The notes under the pieces were generated by a model that ran no database searches, was not told the origin of the DNA, and saw nothing but the letters and a program-made list of their open reading frames with translations. From positions 76,487,104 through 76,551,103 of the forward strand of contig OV884014.1 of assembly GCA_930367205.1 (NCBI GenBank): a stretch of 64,000 bases of DNA. Reading direction: 5' to 3'. The stretch comes from Acanthosoma haemorrhoidale. Taxonomy: Eukaryota > Arthropoda > Insecta > Hemiptera > Acanthosomatidae. Positions 24,247 through 34,800 of the stretch are shown here, piece after piece (the stretch's first letter is position 1; each line of letters begins with the position of its first letter). The translations under genes and the position numbers were made by a program.

Positions 24247-25020
24247 TGTAAGCTATAAGGCATTGCAGTATTTAAAGTGTTTTTTCCAACACTGTGATCA
24301 TAAAAAATGGAAGAATTTGTCAAGTCAAAGTATGTCAATTGACATCCTGCGTGGGGTAATTTGGCCATTCCATTTTATTACTACCTGACACACATTATTT
24401 TATTGTTATTAAAAGCTATACTATAATAGTATAATAATTTCGTTCTGGTCTTTAACCACTGTTGAGGGGAAAGAAAGTGACAAATAGCTGCAATTTACCA
24501 TGTTTATTTTTAAAAAATTATAAAACATCAATATAAATAAAACATAGGTATCTACAATAAAACTCCTTTACATTGGTGATTTTACATAAATAAGTAGTTG
24601 CTTCCATATTTTTTTTGAGAAAAACAAAGGCAAAGGAAAAAGCAATAGTTAATCATTGACTTAGAATATTTTAAGCAAATTTTTCATCTAACAAAACAAT
24701 TTCAACACCTTATCAAAAACTTAAACTTTAGGTAGGATAAATGTGCTTAGAAGAACAATACCTACTAACAAAAAATTGAAAAAAAAACTTATATTTCAAT
24801 CGCAAAACAGAAAACAATGACACATTTTTGAATAAAACTAGTATCCCACCTTTTTAAACACAGAAAATGGGAAAGCGGAACTGTATTTTCCTTCTAAAAC
24901 TAACTGAATCAAACCTGACATGTATCACAATAACTCCTAAAATTTAAGTACCTAGTAACTGTAGGTACCTAAAGTGAAAATTTATTTTGTATCAGGAAAT
25001 ATCACATTACAATGACAATA
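24247..25020. other. Intergenic, no gene seen
   Basis: AT-rich sequence without a recognisable gene or repeat. Any left end of the pogo-like relic that follows would be expected here, but it was not found. Confidence 0.4.
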
Positions 25021-25029
25021 ATTATGTAA

Positions 25030-26080
25030 TTAGCTAATATCACGACATGCAATATATTCTTCAGTGTCAAAATCAATCTCATTAGGTAGTAGATACCACA
25101 TTAACTCCTTCTTACAAACTACCCCCTCCGTCTTCCTACAAACTTACCAGTCTTCAGAAGTCAATGAAAAATGTTCATTTGGCACCACAGATCAGTTTTG
25201 GTGGCTGAATTCTTCTAACATGTCGAGGTGGTACCATATTTCATCTATCTTTTTTGGCTATGACCAAAACTTAACTGCAGTCACGATTTCTGGATATGTC
25301 ATGTCTCCTTAGTTTACAGCAACGTATTCGCCAGCAGAGAGATATTGAAGTCCAGCTCCTGAAGTGTTTTCTCTTCCCATTGCTGGTCCCTTCGATCGTA
25401 TCATGTGTGTTTGACTGGGTTGCACTAGTGTCATTTGTATGTGTGCCAGATGTTGATCAATAAGATTGGACTGTGGCTGATGGAGATCTTCAATGTCTTC
25501 ATTTTCTTCGTCATTTCCAAAGATTTCGTCTAAAATCGCTCTCTACATAGCAGATATTGCTATTATCCTCATCACTGGAACTTAAGACAAGTGCTCCTTT
25601 AACCTCCTCTTTACGTTTAACTTGTAACTTTCTTTGCTCTTATTCTTGTCTTCAACAAGTTTCTTTGTTTTCCTTTTTGAATCATTAAGCTCATTTCTTA
25701 TTGCGCCATCAGTCCCAATGTCTTCTCTCCCTACCCCTGTCGGAAATTTTCATGGCTGAGCTTTGGACAGAGGTCTTATTTCTTCAGGTGATACGTCAAC
25801 AGACGAGCTTTTACTGGGACCTGGTTGAATAGTTATCGAGAGGAGGGGCTTTTTCATCAACAAAACTTAGTCCTGGAGTATTTAAGTCATGAGTGTGCTC
25901 TCCTAACAGTTCTACGTCTGCGCTTTCTTCGTCGGCACCTTGATATGGATCAGGCCTGTTAGTTGAAAATTCATTCTCATCTGAAATTAAGGTAGTAGGT
26001 ACGTTCAAAATCAATAGCGAAAGTGGGTCTGGTTGGCTAAGCCAAGTGGGATTAGTTGGGCAGTACCCCAACTAGCCCCA
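25030..26080 (-). pseudogene. Decayed C-terminal tail of a pogo/Tigger-like transposase
   Basis: Minus-strand reading frames give phrases typical of the variable tail of DDE_1 (pogo/Tigger/jerky-like) transposases in insects. There is a Pro/Ser/Asp-rich acidic segment (25811-26071), then SPEEIRPLSKAQP (about 25760), a lysine-rich stretch, an acidic Ser/Asp segment (about 25560), and a final small domain-like part with GEYVAVN, PKKIDEIWYHLD and WYLLPNEIDFD (25080-25330). Many stops and frame changes make it a pseudogene. The DDE catalytic core is not seen. The family assignment rests on remembered tail phrases and is tentative; the minus strand also carries GGGGCTAGTTGGGG near 26060, possibly transposon sequence too. 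Confidence 0.45.
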
Positions 26081-27019
26081 CAGGTTTCATTTTTAAGATA
26101 GCTGACAGTACAAGGGAGAACAACTAAACAAGAAACTGAGTACATCCAAGGTCAAAGTTTTTAGTGAAGTATAGAGAATTGTGAACAGAAAGGGAGTCAA
26201 ATGTTTTTCCATACCTTAGAGCAAATTTACCTGTTCACGTCAAATTATTCAAGGAACCACCCTCCTCACTAGACTACTAGTATCACCCTGAATCCTCAGG
26301 ACAGATTCCCCCCCCCCCAAGATAGTGTAGATCACATACTGGTGGTGTTGCCTCCACAACAGGTGTTGGAAGAACTATAAGCAAAAGGCCAACCTAGCCC
26401 CTACGCCAACCAGCCCCACCTACCAGGGGTAATTCACCCTAGTGTCATGCTTCTACTACACGTCTGTAATAGTCACGTTTTATTAACTATTGTTGTTAAA
26501 AAATAAAAAATATTTAAATTAATTGGGCCTCCCCTAGAAAGAGCTAAAGGAAGGACCATTGTTACTAACGCTCCTGAAATTCATGAATGAGATGCTGCCA
26601 TCATTTTGTACCATTGAGTAAGTTGGTTCCCATCAAATAAGGAAAAAATGTTAAAATATGGATAAAATAAACTAATGGCTAAGTAAAGCATGAAATAAGT
26701 ATTCCGATGCCTAACAATGGGCAAGAAAATTGTATATTACCTTCACTGAGGTAGAGTATACAGGTGTCTTAAACTAAACAAACTAATATTAACTGCTTAA
26801 TCAAAGAACCAATGACGTCATCAATTTAATTTTTTATTTTTAAGATCAATGATGATTTAAAAATGAAGGGGTAGGGTATGATATATCTATCATTAAGAGT
26901 GAAGGGTATATCGAGGGGTAGTCAGGTTTTATTAAATTAAATTAATTAAATCACTTTAACTGAAAATTGCTTTTAAAAACATTCTAAGTAGTCAAAATAT
27001 TGTTATAAAAACCAATCTA
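26081..27019. other. Intergenic, no gene seen
   Basis: Holds a C-tract near 26308 and a second CCAACCAGCCCCACC-like block near 26410, similar to the one at 26065, which may mark the far side of the pogo-like relic. From about 26460 on, AT-rich DNA with no supported feature. Confidence 0.4.
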
Positions 27020-27874
27020 TTAACACGTTGCCGCACACTTTTAATTTGACGGTCATGCTCAGAAACACATTTTTTTTGTCAATTGTTTATGACTGCCAGA
27101 TGAAATCGAGTGTAAGTTTGGAAGTGAAAATTATCACATTTGGCCACAGTTTTTCCAAAAAAACTGTTGACTGCAGTAACCGTCATTTGCTCACCATGTC
27201 ATTTTTTCTCTTCCCGGAGCAAATGACGGCTGTGGCCGTCGTGACGACTATACGGCATTTGCTTTACTAATTCAAAATGATTCCTATGAATAAAAGAGAG
27301 TAAATAGGTGTAAACTTAACACAAGAAAATCAGTTTGAAACAAAATTATCATTTGTAATTTATTTTGCTTATAAAATAGCAAAAATGAAATAAAAATTAA
27401 TTCAGGAAAAAAATTACGCCCCTTTTTAACTTTTTTGATGTTTCCTGTATGTTGTCTGATTTTCCTTGATAAATTTAAACATTTAGAACATATCCGTCCG
27501 GCGTATTAAGTTCAAATAGTTTTATGCCGTATCTTGCTTTTTTCCCTTTTATATATTGTCGGAAACTCACCCGACCTCTAAACAACAAAAGGGATTCATC
27601 CAATGAAAGTGCTTTTGACGGTGAATATGCTGCTTGAAAATTAACGAGAATCGGCTGGAGTATGGGGTAAATTTTGTTTAATTTTTGGGTACTGCTGTCA
27701 AAACGTCAAGTATAATGTCCATTGATGCATCGTAGTAGCTGTTCAAACCGGCGACCCGTCATAGTGTACGCAAGTATTGGTGAATAGTAAAGAGGATTAT
27801 CAGTAAACAAGTGTCGATTTTTTTTATTGATCACAATGTGCACAACGGCTATAGTATTTGCGGCAACGTGTTAA
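27020..27874 (-). mobile_element. piggyBac-type deletion derivative with intact ends (family A)
   Basis: The element is bounded by TTAA at 27020-27023 and 27871-27874. Its termini form a perfect 12-bp inverted repeat, CACGTTGCCGCA (27024-27035 and its complement ending at 27870). TTAA target duplication is the hallmark of piggyBac elements. Inside, on the minus strand from about 27810 to 27470, lies the middle of a piggyBac transposase (LFTDNPLYYSPILAYTMTG, LSLDESLLLFRGR, KGKKARYGIKLFEL) with one internal stop or frame break near 27715 and an abrupt end at about 27470. The N-terminus and C-terminal catalytic part are missing, so the copy is non-autonomous. Confidence 0.85.
27142..27237. repeat. 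Subterminal hairpin inside piggyBac family A
   Basis: CCGTCATTTGCTC (27180-27192) pairs with GAGCAAATGACGG (27217-27229), and GGCCACAG (27142-27149) pairs with CTGTGGCC (27230-27237). The two nested inverted pairs would form a long hairpin in the non-coding left part of the element. Subterminal inverted repeats are common in piggyBac ends and may bind the transposase. Confidence 0.6.
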
Positions 27875-28830
27875 TATCGGCTCCGGAATGAAATACACTA
27901 TTTCTATTAGTTTTTAATTTTTGGACAGTAAATTATTAGTTGTGGTATTGATCCCATTATTTTAATGATTAGTGCCAGGAGCATCCCCAATATCCGGCCG
28001 GGCACCAATTTACTATATAACGTATGACAGTCGCTCCTGCCAGGATCTATCCACATTAGGTACCCGACAAAGATTCGGGAGGTCCAGAGTTCTATATCTT
28101 TGAATTTTTTTTATATATACTATCTGTAATGTGACCTTAAAAAATTGTAACTAAAAAATAGAAATAGTAAATTGCTTCTGATTGAAAGTTGGCCGATTTT
28201 TTAAATTTTTGTTTCACACACTTCCCCTCACTACATATTAACCTACATACATACACTGTGTAATCCAGCACGTTTCTGAATATGTCTTCCTTTCAAACGT
28301 ATGATTAGTTATATCATTTGTATGACTACAAGTATTATTTAACACACAGACAGACTCATGAAAGGGGATTTCCAACTTCCTGTTTCAAAGTAAAACCACC
28401 CCTTGTAGCAAAGCTCCGTATGTTAGGCCGTTACTACTAGGCCATTCCGTTGAAAATGAGAGACTTTTGAAAATTAAAAATAAGCTCATTGTCCACTCTA
28501 TCATCAACTGGTCGTTTCATACTAATTGTAAGTTTGAAACGTACTTCCTATAAAAAATAAAACGTCAATACTAATTATATCATAATTGCTCCTTGGATAT
28601 TCAGTGTTTTCAGAAGGAGTCGTTTACGATCTGTAGAGCCACAGACAATCCGTATCTGTGCTCTTCAAATCGGTATCATTAACATTTTACTGTTTGTGTC
28701 AGTAATGTGCAAGTAGATTATGAATTATGACGCATAGAGCCGTTACTCATAACTGTGATTTATCCTCCTACAAATTAAGTGTTTCAAAGAGATGTGTATT
28801 ACTTTCAATTATGTTTGAGTTACAAAAACG
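27875..28830. other. Intergenic region upstream of CCZ1
   Basis: No gene is recognised. The CCZ1 leader and promoter must lie in the right part. An in-frame TGA at 28816-28818 precedes the CCZ1 start and supports it. Confidence 0.45.
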
Positions 28831-31800
28831 ATGACAATGACTAGTAATACAGACATTTCATTGAAAAATTTCTTCATATATAATGTTTCCTTTGGACAAA
28901 CGGAAGGCCATGTTAGTAATTCGATAATGTCATTTAGATGAATTCCAAATTTTCTTCTGACTATGTTATTTTGTTTTAGGAAGAGGAAAAAGTTATGTAT
29001 TTTTATCCCAAAGGGACTAAATTGGATATACAAATGAAAGAAGTTGGGCTTTGTGAAGCTATAGTGAAATTCGCTGAGTAATTTTTGTTTTTATCAAAGT
29101 CTGGTATAGAGAATGATATATTTTATTATCTCACCACTTTCAATATTTTAATTATATAAATAACATGAAATTGGTTGATGAAACTATATATTCATAATCA
29201 CATCCCTCATACCTAGTTTAAATTAAATAAAAAGATATTTATGTATTTATTTTGTATTTTTAAGGACCTTTTCCAGTGACCTGTGTGATACACTTCAGAC
29301 CCTTAAAACAAAAAAGTTCTTTTTTAAATCAGAAGAAAACATTTGGATTATCATGGTGATTAAAAAAAAAAAATTACTAAGCTTTTGTATCAAAGATTTC
29401 TTTTGTTAGTTTTCTTATTGGAATCTCATACTGTGAATAATACTAATATACAGATAGATTCGTATGTTTTAATTTATTACCTTTTATAGTAGATAAGTGC
29501 AGTTATTGGCCAAAGCAATTATTCTTTAAGGGAGAGCTGTTGGTATAAAAGAATTATTTGGGGTGGGGCTGGTGCGAACCCTGTGATTATGTGTGTAGTC
29601 GCTGTGGGAGTCTCACTGTCATTTCTTCATCAGTCTCTGATTAAAGTTTCTAGGTATTGTGTAATGATATACTGTATATTTCTATGTTGGGATGGCCATA
29701 TAGTCTGCTATGGGGAATGAACAGTATTTACCTTTGATTTCATCTTGTGTATATGGTATGTCTAAGTCAGTCTGTCTGCATCAAAACTTAATTGGGAATT
29801 TGTTATGTGCGATAAGAATTTTTGTATGTTTAATTTGGAGGCTTATCCCTACAGATAAAGATACTTTAAAATTTTGCCACTTATGTTTTTATCTAATTAC
29901 CCAAACCAGTACCCCCAGAAGTTTTCCTACACATTTTTCTATAAAATACATTTTAAGTTTTTATAATGAACTTTTGTCCTTTCGGCTTTACTAGGGAATT
30001 ATTTTGGTATACATTTCATAGATGGAACTGTGTAAGGTGGACTACATTAACAAGGCTATCTATCAGTTGCTGCCACCCCACCCATTTATAACACATATAT
30101 TATCACAAAATAAAGAACTCTTCCTGCTTCTTCCAGGATTCTTTAACTTAAAATTTCCTTTCCCACTGAGCCCTAAATTTTATAATTATTAAACCCAATT
30201 TTGATGGTGATATAGTTATGTTTCTGAACAGTTACCTATAACAAAGTAAAGATACTGTTTTTTAATGACCTTATTGTTAAAAAAAAATATAGAAATGTTG
30301 AAGTTGTGACTTAGACATGTTAATCCATCCACCTCTCATTTTCTATTTATCTTTAGATTTGCTATTCAGCTTGAATACTGTTTATTACCTTCGGAAAAGT
30401 ACTTCGAGACCTGGGAATTAACCATATATAGGGTCAACCATTTATTCACCTAGTTCTTCTATAGTTTGACCTATTTACCGGTTCATTTTACAAACTGCAA
30501 CGATCCTACACAGTAGCAATCCTCGCAAGGTCAGTCATCCTACCATTCACTACTTATGTGCTGAATGAATGAAGAGGTTCACTGCTTCCTTCTATACTGA
30601 ATCAGTTAAATGTATTTGACGGAACCCATCACATTCTCATTCGTAAATTATACTCCCAAGTAACAGCTAGTTTCTTCTATTCGGTACGGTTGATCTGTCT
30701 ACTTGTTAAAATGTAAAAATCTGGGCTTTCCAATGAGATATATTGAATGCAATATGGTTAGGATATATTTTTATGTAGGTATATAAAAAGTACATAACAA
30801 TCTAATATATTAGATGTGTGTGGGTAGATCAACTTATTTTCCACATTTAAGCTTTTGTTTATTAGTATACCTTAATACAAAAAAGTGAAATACCACTCGG
30901 GTAAAAGAAGTTGGATTGTTCGTTATGGTAAAGTGGCTATTTGCTTATCTCGAATGAGCAATATGAGATAGTTAATTTGGAGTCAGGAAGTGTCGCATGA
31001 AAGTTTAAACAAATCACTTGTGACTGCAGAGAGATTAACTTTAATTAAGGATTTTTATATTATATAGACGGTGAATCTACCTTCATGCCTTGTCGGCAAG
31101 GAGAAGTTGGATGGCATTGAATATTTGCCTAACGAAGTACAGAACCCCGTCTTTTTGGCCGTTGTCAGGCAGGCTTACCTGGCTGCAAAATTGTTTCTCG
31201 GACCGTTCCAGAGGATTATAGACAAAGAAGATGGTTGTTCTGAGCTGCTCAAGAAAAAATTGGATTCATTTTTTTCAAAGGTATTTTTTTAATATTCAAC
31301 AACCTGATTTTGAACATTGTAACAGAACTTTAATTATTTTGTATTATTTTGTTTTAGTATCTTCTAACTCTAAATTTGAAGAAATGTGATATTATTGATT
31401 TGTTTCAAGGAGTCCAATTTCTTCCGTTAGACAAGCCTACATTTCTGCATGCGCAATGTTTTATTAATCATGTAGAGCTCAATTTTCCTATTGTGCAGTT
31501 TTCTGTCATGCTGTTCAATGAACAACTTGTTTGGTAAGTTATTAAGTATCATAGCATAACATTTTAAGCATTTTTCCATTTGTGTCCCAGCCTTTTAGAA
31601 ATCAAAGCCATTGGACTAGATAAGGACTTATTATATGCTTATTTTGATGGAAATCCATCATTGTCAGATAAGGAAGCCTATACAATTAAATTAATATAAG
31701 GTGCTAATCTAGTTTTGGTTAGGAAGGTTGTCATGTATAACATCTATGTAAACTCAACTAAGCTTTTGTTTTGTTTGTCTTTTATACCTGTATGAAAAAC

Positions 31801-34800
31801 GTATATTTAAAAGCAAATATGATGCTTTTTAGGATAATTCACCATGGTAACGCAACTATTGTTCAGTTAAGAATGATGATTTTTTTTTAAACAACTTTGT
31901 TCTGGAAAGATTATAATATTACATGTTGGTTGATCATCCGTATACATGTTTACATTACATATTATTTACACTGGTTATGTATATTACATATGTATAGAGA
32001 AATGGTATTGAAATATGGGGGAAAACCTACATAACTAAAAAGAAAAAAAAAATGGAATTAATTACTTGGGTTTTAAAATAAAAAATGAAAATTTCCAATT
32101 ATAGTATATGTTCAATGTGTGTTTGTGAGTGTATCTATTGAAGTTCTGTTTATTGTAATTACCGATCGCTCTTAGAATGGGGTTCTTAGATATGGCTGTA
32201 TGACTGAAAAAAATTTCTGTTAAGGTATATTCATATTCTTGAATAGTGGAGATTTTGGTGTATTGCAGATAGTTATATAATTGTCATACATAGTAGTAGT
32301 TTTCTGTTATTAAGATGAATAATTACTAGAACTAGCAGGGCACTAATTAAAGAGTACCTACTTCTGTTATGTTTCGAAGATAGAAAATTAATTTATAAAC
32401 TATAGTAAGTGATAATTTTGCAGGTGCGGTTTGCCTGCTGAAGATGGCCAAGTTGTCTACAGGTACCTTGTTAACAGTTTGTTACCTTGCTATTTGAACG
32501 CTCTGGCCGGGAAGCTACCATCTCATAAACCAAATAGGTTTGTTGCAAGTTGCTGTAATCATAATAATAGTTATTAGCTGTGGCCTCAATTAACATAATC
32601 GAGAATTTAACAACTACATAATAGTGTATATCATTGCCTCGTTTGGTTAACTTTAGCTCTGATATCTTACTGTTCTGAGGTATACAAGCACAAGATCAGC
32701 TAAAGAGATTAGGAAATTACTAAACTAGGCCGAGGAGCACAGGGATGGTACTGTTATGAGTCATCGGAGATCAGGAGTTCTCTGATCTGAAAACCGGCCC
32801 TGTCAATATCTCTTTCTTTGGCTAATAATTCTGTGGTTCTGGGAAATGAATCTCTAAGGAAAAATATACAGTAGTGGCCACAAGTTTCCGGACACTGATT
32901 TTTTCAAACATTAGCAACAGATTTCCCCTTTATCACTCTATTGATTTTATGAGTAGTTTTACTAGTATCAAGAAATATATGAACTGTCCGGAAACGTTTG
33001 ATCACTTCTGTATATTTCCATAGCAACGCTCTTTTTAACTTTACATAATTCTAGAAAATAACGTATTTGATGAAAGTTGACACTTTCTTCACCATAATAA
33101 CCTAATTTCACTTGAAATGAATAATGCACAATTTATCACAGGGGAAACATACCCTACCAAACCATGTATGTAAACTTATCTTGTATTGACATTAATTAAT
33201 TAATTACCCATTTATTCCTTGGTATCACAGAATTATTATTTAGTATATTTAAGAAGTTATGGTTTTAAACATACCAGTCATTGAAATGTTGTTTATTTTT
33301 TCAGGTTTGTAACCGGCCCAGAGAATCTTATTGATGTAGACATTGCCTTCTCGAGCAAAGTGCCAAGGGTATACCTTGCCCATATACCGCAGCCTGCATT
33401 CTACAGTCTGCTTGTATACAGGGTAGAACAGACCACTCTCTGCCTTCTCGTTCCAGGTTATTTTTAATAGTGTAATCGATTCCCTCAATATAATTTTCCT
33501 TATACTAGGTTTTAACAAAAGTTCTTGTGGACAAAATTAGTTTATTTAAAAATTAATGTATTTAAGGCCTTTATTGTACCCTAATCCTCATGTGGTCACA
33601 TACCAATCTTGACCTACACTCTCAAATCGTTCATCATTGACAACAGAATATTGACCTGATCGAGGCATGTTTTGAGGACTGGTGGCATTGAAGAACTTGT
33701 ACCAAATTGCTGACGTATTTCATCGCAGCACCCCTTCAGCTTCCATCAAACAAATTTCTTTATCTGCCACCTCCACACTCAATCTTTTTTTCTAGCAGTG
33801 TCTTCAAAAATTGTAAACTACACAAAAAAAAAAAGATTAAATAAAAAAAATAAAGATTAAATGTGGAAATCTCTCCAGAGATTTCTTCTGACAAAGTGCT
33901 TATTATATTTCTTATAACATTATTTTATACCACCCGCACAGTATTGTCTATCACCTTCACTGATATCGAATGTACTCTACTAATTTGGACACTTTTTACA
34001 TGGTTACATGCACTAAACTGATGTAGTGGTAAGTGCCTATAAAATGATTTAAGACTTTAGGGTTAACTTTACTTTAAACACTAAACAAATATGCATGAGA
34101 CTTTAGGGCAGGCTATTTACATATTGACGTCCAGCTCTAGCTTCAGCATGGATGCTGACTCCTGTTTTCTAGGCTTGCTATGAAATAAAATCAAGCTCTC
34201 CCAAGAGAGAATCTTGAGGTTGCATTCCACAGAGAATGTTTTGTTTCCACTCATCAGTATTCATGCCAAAGTTGGTGTGACTTTGGTAATAAATATAAAT
34301 TGAGAGAATTAATGTAGTAAAAATGTACACAGAAAAGATAATTATTTATTGCAGATGGGTAGTTCATTGATTTTATAATTAATAAAAGTATGTGCTGTTC
34401 AGGAATTGAAACTATGAGGCTGGAATTCTACAGACGCCTGGACAGTTTTCTAAATAAGAGGTTAGACAAAATCAATACTGAGCTAAGTGACTTCAAGGAG
34501 CAGCCTAATCTTTCTACGACTGCCAACTGTTCCGATCCTTCTGACCAAGACACAAGGTAGGCACTTGTATCTTAATAATTATAAATTTTAATAGTGAGAA
34601 TACTAATGCTGGCTAGCATTAGTTGGAGTGATAGTTTTACTCCAGTAATAAATAATTACATAAATATCGATTAATTTAAATAGAGAAGTTTCATGGTTTA
34701 ATCGACAGATATGGAGCCACTAATTCAGTCTGCACCAGTCATTTTAAGTATTCTTATGCATCTGATATGAGCTGATCATGTCACGCTCAAGATTTCACTC

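Noticed and set aside
29710..29994. 94-codon plus-strand open stretch in CCZ1 intron 3
   Set aside because: It would insert unrelated sequence between blocks that are contiguous in CCZ1 proteins, and no family is recognised.
33595..33830. Possible coding relic on the minus strand in CCZ1 intron 7
   Set aside because: Short, frame-broken, and no recognisable protein phrase.
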